64,000 bases of DNA from an uncultured Bacteroidales bacterium. Its GTDB lineage: Bacteria; Bacteroidota; Bacteroidia; Bacteroidales; FEN-979. The notes under the pieces are model-generated. The model was not told the DNA's origin, did no database searches, and saw nothing but the letters and a program-made list of their open reading frames with translations. Positions within the stretch are counted from its first letter, which is position 1. Each line of letters opens with the position of its first letter. The position numbers and the translations under genes are program-made. Where the stretch lies: contig CAIRDP010000020.1 of the NCBI GenBank assembly GCA_903877385.1, positions 209,867 through 273,866 of the forward strand, given 5' to 3'. Shown here piece by piece: positions 1 through 8,604 of the stretch.

Positions 1-2
1 CT

Positions 3-701
3 GTGGGTACTGGACTTAATGCACCCAAAGGGTATGACGACCTTGTCGCAAAAAAAATTGCGGGGCTTACCGGGCTTCCTTTTATAACAGCCCCTAACAA
101 ATTCGAATCACTTTCGGCTCATGATGCCTGCGTGGAAACATCGGGTGCGCTTAAAACCCTTGCTGTAAGCCTGATGCACATAGCAAGCAACATTCGTCTT
201 TCAGCATCCGGGCCCCGCTGCGGCATCTGTGAGCTCATGCTTCCCGAAAATGAACCCGGTTCCAGCATTATGCCGGGAAAGGTCAATCCAACCCAGCCCG
301 AAGCCATGACTATGATCTGCGCCCAGGTTCTGGGTAACGATGTGGCCATAAACATTGGCGGTATCAGCGGGCATTTCCAGCTGAATGTGTTCAAGCCCCT
401 CATCATTTCCAACCTGCTCATGTCGGCCCGCCTGATAGGCGACGCCTGCATTTCGTTCAACGACAACTGCGCCGTGGGGATCCAGCCCAATCTTGCTGCC
501 ATCAGCAGGAATCTTGAAAACTCACTCATGCTGGTAACGGCCCTTAACCCCCATATCGGCTATGACAACTCGGCCAAAATAGCTAAAAAAGCGCATAAGG
601 AAAATAAAACGCTAAGGGAAGCCACCCTTGAACTGGGTCTTCTGAGTGATGAAGATTTCACTAAAATCGTTGATCCCAAAAAGATGACAGGCCCTAAATA
701 A
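3..701 (+). CDS. fumC: Fumarate hydratase class II, C-terminal part (5' end outside window)
   Basis: This is the C-terminal 232 residues of a class II fumarase, the cytosolic TCA-cycle enzyme that hydrates fumarate to L-malate. The window begins inside the gene: the first readable codons encode [10 protein letters not shown], an internal fumarase segment, so roughly half of a usual ~460-residue protein is missing on the left. The superfamily signature [11 protein letters not shown] is at residues 86-96 of the visible part, followed by the helical-bundle segment and a typical fumarase tail (LNPHIGYD near residue 182, and a KMTGPK end). Aspartate ammonia-lyase shares the signature, but this C-terminal tail fits FumC better. 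The next gene is convergent, only 15 bases away. Confidence 0.93.
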   Translation: MGTGLNAPKGYDDLVAKKIAGLTGLPFITAPNKFESLSAHDACVETSGALKTLAVSLMHIASNIRLSASGPRCGICELMLPENEPGSSIMPGKVNPTQPEAMTMICAQVLGNDVAINIGGISGHFQLNVFKPLIISNLLMSARLIGDACISFNDNCAVGIQPNLAAISRNLENSLMLVTALNPHIGYDNSAKIAKKAHKENKTLREATLELGLLSDEDFTKIVDPKKMTGPK

Positions 702-716
702 AGGCCTCTACGGGTT

Positions 717-2513
717 CTACCTCCCGTCATCTTTCAGAATCTGGATCTCTTTAATGGAGTCTTTTTTCTTATCGGTTTTGATATCCATCAGGTCCTTGTG
801 GTCTTCGGTCATCTTTTTGGCTTCCTGCTGAATCATATCGGTCAAAGGAATTCCTTTGTCCCTGGCCCGTTTCTGGAGTATCTGCATCCAATCGGGGTTA
901 TTCCTGATCTGCCTGATAAAAAATGCCAGGGTGTCAATTTTAGTGACATGGGTTGTAGTGTCATGGGGAATGAAGATCAGGTCCTGTTTGAGGTTGACCA
1001 GCTTGTAAACATACGCCTTTCGAATGGTATCGCGTCCCCGCATGATAGTGATGGTATCAGGGGGAAGTATCAACTCAAACAGCTTGCCAAAAAGGCCTAC
1101 CGGATCTTCATAATCATCGCTTAAGGCAATGTAATAAGCATCCTCATCCTTCTTCATGCTTCCCCTGATGCGGTTTATCCACTGGTACTTATGAATACGC
1201 TCGAGGCTGCCTATGGCATATACCTTCCGCCCCATTGGCCTTGCGACATAATAGTCGAAGTTGGCCGCTGGGAACCAGCGGAAAGTGAAAATCGGGGAAT
1301 TCCTGTCCATGATGGAGTGTTGTTCATCCCAGGCTGCAAGGGGAGCGAATTTTTCACCCAGCTGTTTCCATCCGCAGAGGTCAGCCGAAACATCATCCAC
1401 CTTCCATTTTTTCAGGGGGACCCATCCGTACCGGATCTGTGTTCCGGCCAGGGAGATCACGGCAAGCATGAAACCCATGGATATCGCCAAAGGCCACGGA
1501 ACAAGCCTAAGCCTGCCGGTCTTTGATGAAGGGGTTGCAAGCCAGGCTGCAGCAATCAGTATAAAACCGATATAGGCTGGGCCTGTCCAGTGGGGCAGTG
1601 TTGAACGGAAAAGTGAAAAGGAAAGGAACACCACCCATAGGGGCAGGCTTACCCACAAGATAAGGCGGAGGTATGATTTTTCGAGGATTTCCTTTCCCCT
1701 GAAAAGCGCAATAAAGGCCAGGATGATAATGATGATATTGACCGGGTTGTTGTAGAAGAACTGCCCTACTATTTCGGTAAGGAGATACTGGAGTTGTATA
1801 CCCGATTGGGTGATTCCGACCCGGCTTTCATGAAATGTGAAACTGATATAGTTGTTATTGGCGTTCCAGAAAACAACAGGCATGAACAGCAGGACCGCCA
1901 TCAGTAAGGCTATCCAGCTTTCCTTAGCCAGCAGCCATTTCCTGTTATGGAACAGAATATACATCCCGGCCCCGAAAAGCAAAAACACCGTGTGATATTT
2001 CGAAAGCAGTGCAAGACCAATGGTGATCCCGGCAAAGAAAAGACGAGTCCTGCTTTGACTGGAAACCGACTCATCAGGCAGGGAACAGATCAAAAGGTAC
2101 ATGCTCACTAACCAGAAAAAGACCTGGGGAGTATCGGGGAGAATGAAGGTTCCTACAAGGATAAAGCCATAAAAGGAAGCAGTGAACAGGAAGGCTGCGT
2201 ATAAGCCGGCAGCCGGGTTTTTGATCTTTTTCCCGATCAGGAAGATCACCCAGGTTGAAGCAGTTCCAAGCACCACCGAGCCCAGGCGGAGAAAAATTTC
2301 ACTGTCGTACCTCAGGTTGAGCGTAAAAAGCTGAATCAGCAAACCAACCATAGGCGGGTGGTCGAAATGACTCATGTCGGGGAACCTGGCATACGTCCAG
2401 TAATACACCTCGTCGTTGCCCAGCTCAATGGAACCGGCAACCAAAGCCCTGATGGCTGCCGATAAAACCAGCAGTATCCCTAATGCCCAATATATCTTAC
2501 GGTTCGATGGCAT
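717..2513 (-). CDS. GT39-family (PMT/ArnT-like) membrane glycosyltransferase
   Basis: A 598-residue polytopic membrane protein of the PMT_2/ArnT-like GT-C glycosyltransferase class, which uses lipid-phosphate-linked sugars on the periplasmic side. After a first membrane segment (residues 8-26) it has the family acidic motif GNDEVYY (D34, E35), then FDHPPM (residues 50-55), then about ten hydrophobic segments to about residue 365. The last ~230 residues are soluble and end in a very charged, lysine/aspartate-rich tail. Its start overlaps the end of the upstream PHP-like gene by 17 bases, so the two are probably translationally coupled in one minus-strand operon with the Nramp transporter. The acceptor and sugar cannot be read from sequence. 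Confidence 0.85.
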   Translation of the reverse strand: MPSNRKIYWALGILLVLSAAIRALVAGSIELGNDEVYYWTYARFPDMSHFDHPPMVGLLIQLFTLNLRYDSEIFLRLGSVVLGTASTWVIFLIGKKIKNPAAGLYAAFLFTASFYGFILVGTFILPDTPQVFFWLVSMYLLICSLPDESVSSQSRTRLFFAGITIGLALLSKYHTVFLLFGAGMYILFHNRKWLLAKESWIALLMAVLLFMPVVFWNANNNYISFTFHESRVGITQSGIQLQYLLTEIVGQFFYNNPVNIIIIILAFIALFRGKEILEKSYLRLILWVSLPLWVVFLSFSLFRSTLPHWTGPAYIGFILIAAAWLATPSSKTGRLRLVPWPLAISMGFMLAVISLAGTQIRYGWVPLKKWKVDDVSADLCGWKQLGEKFAPLAAWDEQHSIMDRNSPIFTFRWFPAANFDYYVARPMGRKVYAIGSLERIHKYQWINRIRGSMKKDEDAYYIALSDDYEDPVGLFGKLFELILPPDTITIMRGRDTIRKAYVYKLVNLKQDLIFIPHDTTTHVTKIDTLAFFIRQIRNNPDWMQILQKRARDKGIPLTDMIQQEAKKMTEDHKDLMDIKTDKKKDSIKEIQILKDDGR

Positions 2514-3750
2514 CCTTGCCCGGCTTTGATTTTTTATTTCTTCTTAAACTCCAGACAGCCCAAAAAATTGCAATGAGGGCCCCGAAACTAATGAACCTGA
2601 ATATCCATGTCCTCGGCCAGTTAATTTCGGCTTTCAGATCATTCACCGCCAGCTCGCCGCTGTAACGGAAAACCGGGTTCAGATAAATGATATCCCCCAA
2701 ACCAATGGTAGGATGGGCATGGTGGGCTATGAAAGTTATCTGGGTGCGTATATACGTATCTTCAGAGGTAAATCGGTACCAGAGACCGGAAGGGCCGTAA
2801 ACGGATTTCCTGATCCGGCCATCCTGGCCGATAAACATGACCTTGAAAACCTCTCCGCTTACCGAAACCTTAAGGGTATCCCCTGCCATCTTAACATATC
2901 TCAGTCGGGGGATCCTTTTGGCAAGGCCGGCTTTCTGCTTAAACGTCCATTTGTTTCCCATATAGATCTCAACACCGTAGGACCTGCCGCTTTTTAGCGA
3001 CTTTATTATGGAATCCCTCTGGATAACAGTCGAGTGAACATAGGTGGCGCAACGCTGGATCTGGTAGGGATCCTCTATATTATGGGCATCGTCATCGGCC
3101 AGTATCCATACAACATGGCCCGACGAAAGGGCTGCATCCCACTGGGGAATTGACCTCCAGTTATTATCAAGAACTTCAACCAGGTCATAATTTGAAAGAT
3201 ATTTCATATCCTTCAGGGTATATCCTCCTTCCCAGTCGGGATGAGCGATAGCAACGACTTCATTCTGCGGCCTCAGCAGGTCAAGGATATGCTGCTTGTG
3301 GTTCAGGTTCTGAACTATTGAATAATCCATCCAAAGGACCTCTTTTGCCCCTATCAGCATCTGGTGCTTCTTCCTTACTCCATAACCATGTTCATAGGCC
3401 GGGATATAAAATGCCGAATCCTTAAACTCCTTCGAGATACTCTGGTAATTCGAAATCTGCGGAAGATCGTACTTCAGCATCTGCCTGTAAACCTTGTACA
3501 GCTCCTGTGCCGTATTCTTACGGCCTGAGGTAAGCCCCCACCACTCCTTTACATGAAAGTGGAAATTGCTTTTTCTCCAGCAGCTGCTGTCAAGCCCCTC
3601 GTAAGGGTTAAAGAATTTATTACCTGAAAAGACCTGAGGTTCCGGGAAATCATACACAGGAGCCCAGAAATACAGTACGGCCTCAAATCCCATCAGCAGC
3701 AAAACGAAATAAACGAGTAAGCGGAATACCCTTCCAGCGATCTTCTTCAT
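2497..3750 (-). CDS. Membrane-anchored PHP-domain-like metal hydrolase
   Basis: A 417-residue protein with an N-terminal membrane anchor (residues 9-29), a soluble domain, and a C-terminal membrane segment (about 385-404) followed by a basic tail. The soluble domain has a PHP-like pattern of metal ligands: HFH at 64-66, EH at 120-121, H170 in AHPDWEGG, and DDDAH at 219-223. PHP proteins are metal-dependent phosphoesterases. Here the anchor places the domain in the periplasm or on the membrane surface, which is unusual for the fold. It lies between the Nramp gene (9 bases upstream) and the GT39 gene (17-base overlap), suggesting one transcript. The substrate is unknown; cell-envelope phosphate or lipid-linked sugar processing is an inference from the glycosyltransferase neighbour. 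Confidence 0.7.
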   Translation of the reverse strand: MKKIAGRVFRLLVYFVLLLMGFEAVLYFWAPVYDFPEPQVFSGNKFFNPYEGLDSSCWRKSNFHFHVKEWWGLTSGRKNTAQELYKVYRQMLKYDLPQISNYQSISKEFKDSAFYIPAYEHGYGVRKKHQMLIGAKEVLWMDYSIVQNLNHKQHILDLLRPQNEVVAIAHPDWEGGYTLKDMKYLSNYDLVEVLDNNWRSIPQWDAALSSGHVVWILADDDAHNIEDPYQIQRCATYVHSTVIQRDSIIKSLKSGRSYGVEIYMGNKWTFKQKAGLAKRIPRLRYVKMAGDTLKVSVSGEVFKVMFIGQDGRIRKSVYGPSGLWYRFTSEDTYIRTQITFIAHHAHPTIGLGDIIYLNPVFRYSGELAVNDLKAEINWPRTWIFRFISFGALIAIFWAVWSLRRNKKSKPGKDAIEP

Positions 3751-3759
3751 TCTGCAAAG

Positions 3760-5022
3760 TTAAAATAAACTGATGAGCAGCCGAATATTCAGATACGTCA
3801 CTATGGCAGCAATGAACAGCAACAATGCAGTAGTCCGCTTTTTATTCACATGCACGCCCATGACCTGGGCCGATGAAGTGAGGCGGATCTGCATTAAAAT
3901 GGTAAAAGGCAGCTGAATACTCAGTACCATCTGCGAGATGATAAGTCCCTGGTATGGATTCCTGATAAGGAAGATGATGAGCACCGCCAGCACCAGTGAA
4001 AGCATCACTCCAAGCCTGGAATGGCTGTCTTTGATATCGTAAGGCTCCCCGTAAATTCCAGCAAGTATGGAACCTCCCGCCATACCCGATGTGATGGTCG
4101 AAGCTAGTCCCGAAAACAGCAGGGCCACGGCAAACACCACGCCTGCGTGGCCGCCGAGCAAAGGCTTGAGAATGCTTACAGCCTGCTGAAGCTCCTCCAC
4201 CGGGGTTTTACTCATGAAAAACGTTGCTGCCGCCAATATGATGATCGCGCTGTTTATAGCCCAGCCAATGATCATAGAAAACAATGTGTCGTAAAATTCA
4301 AACTTTAACTGTCGGCGGATGACTGCCTCGTTTTCGAGATTCCACTGCCGGCTTTGAATTATTTCGGAATGTAAAAAGAGGTTGTGGGGCATCACCACTG
4401 CGCCAAGCACGCTCATCACAATGATCATCGAACCTTCGGGGATGGAAGGATTGACCCAGCCAATCCCTGCTGCCGCCCAGTCGACCTTCACCAGGCTTAG
4501 CTCATAAAGGAACGATAGCCCGATGATGGAAACAAAAGCAATGATGAATTTTTCAATTTTCCTGTATGAATTGGTGAACAGCATGATCATTACGAAAGCC
4601 AGTGTAAGAATTGCGCCTGCAGGTACCGGGATCCTGAACATCATGTTAAGGGCGATGGCCGCACCCAGGATTTCGGCCAGGGAAGTGGAGACTGATGCCC
4701 CCATTGCCGTCCAGAGAACCGACTTTGAGATCCATGGCCTGGTATACATGGTGGCCGCTTCCGAAAGGCAGAGGCCTGTAGCAATTCCCAGGTGGGCGAC
4801 ATTATGCTGGAGAATGATCAGCATAATCGTTGAAAGGCTGACCATCCAAAGCAGGGTATAACCATACTCCGATCCCGCAGCAATATTCGAGGCCCAGTTG
4901 CCGGGATCGATAAACCCAACGGTTACCAGCAAACCCGGACCAATATAGCGGAGAATGTCGAGCCCGCCAAAACCGGGTTTGTGATCCCGACTCCTAAGAT
5001 CTTTGAGAAATTTATTCAGCAT
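3760..5022 (-). CDS. Nramp-family divalent metal transporter (MntH-like)
   Basis: A 420-residue inner-membrane transporter of the Nramp family, which imports Mn2+ or Fe2+ with protons. The helix 1 metal-binding motif DPGN is at residues 39-42, and the helix 6 motif AVVMPHNLFLHS at 208-219 supplies the expected Ala208/Met211 pair and His213. About eleven hydrophobic segments follow the family plan. It is the first gene of a minus-strand group with the PHP-like and GT39 genes, and is divergent from the acyl-CoA ligase across 64 bases. No separate regulator gene or clear metal-box operator is visible. Several Bacteroidota Nramp proteins are annotated MntH; the metal preference is not decidable here. 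Confidence 0.93.
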   Translation of the reverse strand: MLNKFLKDLRSRDHKPGFGGLDILRYIGPGLLVTVGFIDPGNWASNIAAGSEYGYTLLWMVSLSTIMLIILQHNVAHLGIATGLCLSEAATMYTRPWISKSVLWTAMGASVSTSLAEILGAAIALNMMFRIPVPAGAILTLAFVMIMLFTNSYRKIEKFIIAFVSIIGLSFLYELSLVKVDWAAAGIGWVNPSIPEGSMIIVMSVLGAVVMPHNLFLHSEIIQSRQWNLENEAVIRRQLKFEFYDTLFSMIIGWAINSAIIILAAATFFMSKTPVEELQQAVSILKPLLGGHAGVVFAVALLFSGLASTITSGMAGGSILAGIYGEPYDIKDSHSRLGVMLSLVLAVLIIFLIRNPYQGLIISQMVLSIQLPFTILMQIRLTSSAQVMGVHVNKKRTTALLLFIAAIVTYLNIRLLISLF

Positions 5023-5046
5023 ACTTTAGAGAGCCAAGTTACGAAT

Positions 5047-5078
5047 ATTGAATTATTTTTAAGAACTTCGTACTTTAT
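5047..5078 (+). promoter_or_regulatory. Weak Bacteroidota-type promoter before the acyl-CoA ligase
   Basis: ATTG (5047-5050) and TACTTTAT (5071-5078) are separated by 20 bases, the right spacing for the Bacteroidota -33 TTTG and -7 TAnnTTTG elements, but the -7 box has two mismatches. The start codon is 8 bases further on. The 64-base divergent gap must also hold the promoter of the Nramp operon, for which no good match was found. Confidence 0.35.
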
Positions 5079-5086
5079 TCAACTAT

Positions 5087-6733
5087 ATGACTGTTCCGAA
5101 AAACCTGACAGCTCTTTTCGAAGCCAGCATCCGCGATAACTGGGATAACCGGGCATTATCCGATTACGGCGGATCGGCTTTTACATATAAGGATGTTGCT
5201 GCAAGGATACTGGCTATCCACGGGATATTCAGGGAAAACGGGATTAAAAAAGGCGACAAGGTCGTGCTCCTTGGGAAAAACTCGGCAAACTGGGGGATCG
5301 TTTATATAGCCACAGTGGCTTTCGGTGCCGTGGTTGTGCCTATACTTCCCGACTTCAAGCCCGACGATGTTCATTATATCAGCACACATTCCGATGCCTG
5401 CCTGATGTTCGTTGAAGAGTTCATCTTTAAGGAACTTAAAGTCACCGAGATGCCCCTGATCAGGGTTGCTTACAGGATACAAAACAATGAGGTGCTGTAT
5501 TGCAAAGAAGATGGATATCGAATATCGAATAACGAACAACGGATATTGAACGAAGGGGATGCTGAAATCACAGAGGAAATGATACGGTTTGATGAATTTT
5601 CACCAGAAGACATTGCCGTTATCAGCTATACCTCCGGAACAACAGGCTTTTCGAAGGGAGTGGTGCTTCAGCATAAAAGCCTTTACGGCAATATCCTTTA
5701 TGCCCACAGGAATATGCCTCTCAAGGCCAAGGACAGGATCCTTTCGTTCCTGCCCCTCGCCCACACTTATGGTTGCGCTTTCGAATTTCTTTTCCCTTTC
5801 ACCCTGGGATGCGACATCACTTTCCTCACAAAAACCCCTTCGCCCAAAATTATCATGCAGGCCTTCCAGGAAATAAAGCCCGCTCTTATCCTGAGCGTTC
5901 CCCTGGTCATCGAAAAGATCTACAAGACCCAGATCCTTCCCCTGTTTCGCAAGCCCGCACTGAAAATCCTGCTGGCGATACCGGGCATCAACATCCTCAT
6001 TCATAATAAAATAAGGAAAAAATTGTATGATGTCTTTGGAGGTAATTTCAAAGAACTGGTCATTGGAGGAGCTGCGTTCAATATGGAGGCAGAAAGGTTT
6101 TTCAGGAAAATAAAATTCCCGTTCACCGTTGGATATGGCATGACCGAATGCGGGCCTTTGATGTCGTATGCGTCGTGGAAAACAACCCGGCTCGGGGCAT
6201 CAGGAAGGGTCGTGGACGAACTGGAACTTAAAATTGACTCTCCCAATCCTTATCATATTACAGGCGAGATACTTGTAAAAGGATCGCATGTGATGCTGGG
6301 GTATTATAAAAACGATGAAGCCACGAAACAGGTTATTGATGCTGGCGGATGGCTTCATTCGGGAGACTTGGGAGTGATAGACAGGCAAGGGAATATCTAC
6401 ATCAAGGGCCGCAGCAAGAGCATGATCCTGGGGCCTTCGGGGAAGAACATATATCCCGAAGAGCTGGAATCCCACCTGAACAACCGTTTCATGGTGATGG
6501 AATCCCTTGTTCTTGAACGTGACGAAAAACTCATTGCCCTGATTTTCCCCGACTATGATGCCGTTGAGAAGGCCGGGCATACGAAAGAAGAGCTCGACAA
6601 GGTCTTCAAAGGATACATCCACGATCTGAATCATCATGTGCCCAAATACATGATGGTATCGGGTTTCGAGATTCACACCTCGGAATTCGAAAAAACGCCC
6701 AAACGGAGTATTAAACGTTTCCTTTACAAATAA
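5087..6733 (+). CDS. AMP-dependent long-chain fatty acid-CoA ligase
   Basis: A 548-residue member of the ANL adenylating superfamily that activates a fatty acid to acyl-CoA through an acyl-AMP. The P-loop motif YTSGTTGFSKG is at residues 181-191, the A5 motif GYGMTECGP near 348, the SGDLG motif near 425, and the C-terminal catalytic-lysine region (TPKRSIKR) at the end. It is shorter than FadD-type enzymes, which often exceed 600 residues. Residues 143-155 are encoded by a 7-bp-period repeat (5513-5552) absent from the core motifs, so they are probably a late in-frame insertion in a surface loop. The stop overlaps the next ATG by one base (TAATG). It could supply acyl-CoA to the beta-oxidation cluster at 23.6-28.5 kb; that link is inferred. 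Confidence 0.9.
   Translation: MTVPKNLTALFEASIRDNWDNRALSDYGGSAFTYKDVAARILAIHGIFRENGIKKGDKVVLLGKNSANWGIVYIATVAFGAVVVPILPDFKPDDVHYISTHSDACLMFVEEFIFKELKVTEMPLIRVAYRIQNNEVLYCKEDGYRISNNEQRILNEGDAEITEEMIRFDEFSPEDIAVISYTSGTTGFSKGVVLQHKSLYGNILYAHRNMPLKAKDRILSFLPLAHTYGCAFEFLFPFTLGCDITFLTKTPSPKIIMQAFQEIKPALILSVPLVIEKIYKTQILPLFRKPALKILLAIPGINILIHNKIRKKLYDVFGGNFKELVIGGAAFNMEAERFFRKIKFPFTVGYGMTECGPLMSYASWKTTRLGASGRVVDELELKIDSPNPYHITGEILVKGSHVMLGYYKNDEATKQVIDAGGWLHSGDLGVIDRQGNIYIKGRSKSMILGPSGKNIYPEELESHLNNRFMVMESLVLERDEKLIALIFPDYDAVEKAGHTKEELDKVFKGYIHDLNHHVPKYMMVSGFEIHTSEFEKTPKRSIKRFLYK
5513..5552. repeat. 7-bp-period repeat inside the acyl-CoA ligase gene
   Basis: About five and a half degenerate 7-mers of the type GGATATC, GAATATC, GAATAAC, GAACAAC lie in frame and encode residues 143-155. 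A similar core (GAATATC, GAATATT) forms the intergenic repeat at 27622-27700. Confidence 0.7.
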
Positions 6734-8181
6734 TGAAAAAACAATTTACTATACTGATTACGGCCTTTCTCATCCTGGCCGTGCATACGGTATTCGCCCA
6801 GAAAGGCAATGCCGGCAAAACCGAGGTCATCATCCTCCATATTAACGATATGCATGCCAAGATCGATGGTTTTGCAAAGCTTAAGCACCTTGCCGACAGC
6901 TTAAGGCACCGCCATCCTTATGTTTTTATCGTGGCGGCGGGAGATAACTTTACCGGTAATCCTTATGTTGATATGGTGGCCGATAAAGGGGCCCCGATGA
7001 TCGACCTGATGAACCAGGCGGGTTTTTGCCTGAGTTGTTTTGGCAACCATGAATTTGACCTTGGGCAGGTCTTTCTTCAAAAAAGGATTGACCAGGCCAG
7101 GTTCCCTTTCATCTGCGCCAATATGAAGACAGGCTCATCGGGTCTGAAACAGCCCCCGGCTTATGATGTCCTCAAAGCCGGCAGCCTGCAGATCCCCGTG
7201 CTGGGCCTAATCGAAATAAACGGCAACGGCATACCCGATACCCATCCATCCAAAGTCACAGGCCTCACTTTCAGCGATCCGCTGAAGACGGCCGGGGAGT
7301 ATGTTGAATTGAAGAAGAAGTACGGCAGCCTGATCGCTCTTACCCACCTGGGAGTGGAAACTGATGAGAAACTGGCCAGGGAATACCCACAATTCGATGT
7401 GATCATCGGCGGTCATTCTCATACAATATTGAAAAACGCTCTTACCGAAAACGGGGTGATGATAGTGCAGACCGGTTCTTACCAGCGTTTCATCGGCAAA
7501 CTCACCCTTGTGTTCAGGGGGAACATAATTGAAGAAAAATCCGATACCCTGATTGCCATGGAGTCACTTAACGGTTCAGACCCTGCCCTGGAATCGGCAA
7601 CAGGAAAATATGAAAACAACCCTGAATTCGAGAAAGTTGTGGGTATTGCCATAAGCCCGGTAAGCGGCAAGCAGGACCTGGGAGCCCTGTTTACCGATGC
7701 AGTAGCCTGGGCGGCTAAAACCAATTTCGCTTTTCAGAACAAGGGAGGGATCAGGATACAAAGCCTTAACGAGGGTGAAATAAAAGTAAAAGACATTTAC
7801 CGGCTCGATCCTTTCGGGAACCAGGTTGTGGTTTATTCATTAAGCGGGAAACAGATCGGCTCGCTTATTCTTAATTCCTATAAAAAAGAAAGGGAAATTG
7901 ACCTTATACCTTCGGGAATGACCTATATGATAATCAAGGGGGAAAACGGGAAGCCGGCAGAGCTTAAAATGTATAATCAATCGGGCAAACCACTTGATCC
8001 CGACAAAAAATATACCGTTGCCCTGAACTCTTATATTTCGGCTGCCTATACGTTTGAGAACAGCGATCACGGGACCATACGGGATATTACAACCGAAGAA
8101 TGCCTTATCAGCTTCCTGCTTTACAGGCACAAGGTACAATACAAGGATGCCCAAAGGGCAAAACTCAGGGACAAGAAATAA
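6733..8181 (+). CDS. Secreted 5'-nucleotidase / UDP-sugar hydrolase family phosphoesterase
   Basis: A 482-residue two-domain metallophosphoesterase with a signal peptide (residues 1-22, cleavage near FAQ). The dinuclear metal site is visible as NDMH (D39, H41), AAGDNF (D71), GNHEFD (N105, H106) and GGHSHT (about 225-230). The C-terminal substrate-binding domain runs from about residue 310. Family members hydrolyse nucleotides, UDP-sugars or related phosphate esters in the periplasm or at the cell surface. The start codon overlaps the stop of the acyl-CoA ligase by one base, implying coupled translation. With the alkaline phosphatase at 8.6-10 kb it suggests local phosphate scavenging, though no pho-box was recognised. 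Confidence 0.92.
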   Translation: MKKQFTILITAFLILAVHTVFAQKGNAGKTEVIILHINDMHAKIDGFAKLKHLADSLRHRHPYVFIVAAGDNFTGNPYVDMVADKGAPMIDLMNQAGFCLSCFGNHEFDLGQVFLQKRIDQARFPFICANMKTGSSGLKQPPAYDVLKAGSLQIPVLGLIEINGNGIPDTHPSKVTGLTFSDPLKTAGEYVELKKKYGSLIALTHLGVETDEKLAREYPQFDVIIGGHSHTILKNALTENGVMIVQTGSYQRFIGKLTLVFRGNIIEEKSDTLIAMESLNGSDPALESATGKYENNPEFEKVVGIAISPVSGKQDLGALFTDAVAWAAKTNFAFQNKGGIRIQSLNEGEIKVKDIYRLDPFGNQVVVYSLSGKQIGSLILNSYKKEREIDLIPSGMTYMIIKGENGKPAELKMYNQSGKPLDPDKKYTVALNSYISAAYTFENSDHGTIRDITTEECLISFLLYRHKVQYKDAQRAKLRDKK

Positions 8182-8223
8182 TAAAACCGGGTTTTTATAT
8201 AGCCCGGGGCAATTCCGGTTGAG

Positions 8224-8252
8224 TCTCAGTTTCAAATTACGGTCAACTGAGA
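8224..8252. repeat. Inverted repeat downstream of the nucleotidase
   Basis: Arms TCTCAGTT (8224-8231) and AACTGAGA (8245-8252) are perfectly complementary with a 13-base loop. There is no following T-tract, so terminator function is doubtful; it may be an operator or mRNA 3'-end structure. A shorter CCGGG/CCCGG stem lies just before it, near 8187-8206. Confidence 0.4.
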
Positions 8253-8321
8253 TTATCCCCCTTTCGTCTGCTGTTTTCGGTGATTCGTCGAAATTAACTA
8301 TACAGCCTTGCCGCCGGGATG

Positions 8322-8329
8322 TATATTTG
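8322..8329 (+). promoter_or_regulatory. -7 promoter element for the 85-residue membrane protein
   Basis: TATATTTG is an exact match to the Bacteroidota -7 consensus TAnnTTTG and ends 17 bases before the ATG at 8347. No TTTG is seen 19-21 bases upstream, so only the -7 box supports it. Confidence 0.5.
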
Positions 8330-8346
8330 CCTAAAATTCAGAATTT

Positions 8347-8604
8347 ATGGAAGCCATTCACTCTTTCTTTGCCGCCTTCGACATCTTCGGTATAATTTTC
8401 CAGTATTTTCTTGACAGCTTTACACGTTTCGCTGCAATATTCGAACGTTCATTCAGCTTTATAACCATACCCATCGGAAGGCTCATCAGTTCCCATCCGT
8501 CATTCTATTATAGCCTCATCATGGCCGGGACGCTTTTCGGCTTATACTTTGTTGCCACCACTGTTCTTGAATCCAGGGCCAGGGCACGCAAGATCAAAAA
8601 GTAA
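8347..8604 (+). CDS. Small two-helix membrane protein, function unknown
   Basis: This 85-residue protein was not recognised as a known family. It has two hydrophobic stretches (about residues 10-32 and 54-74) separated by a short polar segment, and ends in a basic tail (RARARKIKK). That is consistent with a small inner-membrane protein with a cytoplasmic C-terminus by the positive-inside rule. A perfect -7 promoter box sits just upstream, which supports independent expression. Its last 11 bases overlap the end of the convergent alkaline phosphatase gene, so the two transcripts would be antisense at their ends. Confidence 0.6.
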   Translation: MEAIHSFFAAFDIFGIIFQYFLDSFTRFAAIFERSFSFITIPIGRLISSHPSFYYSLIMAGTLFGLYFVATTVLESRARARKIKK

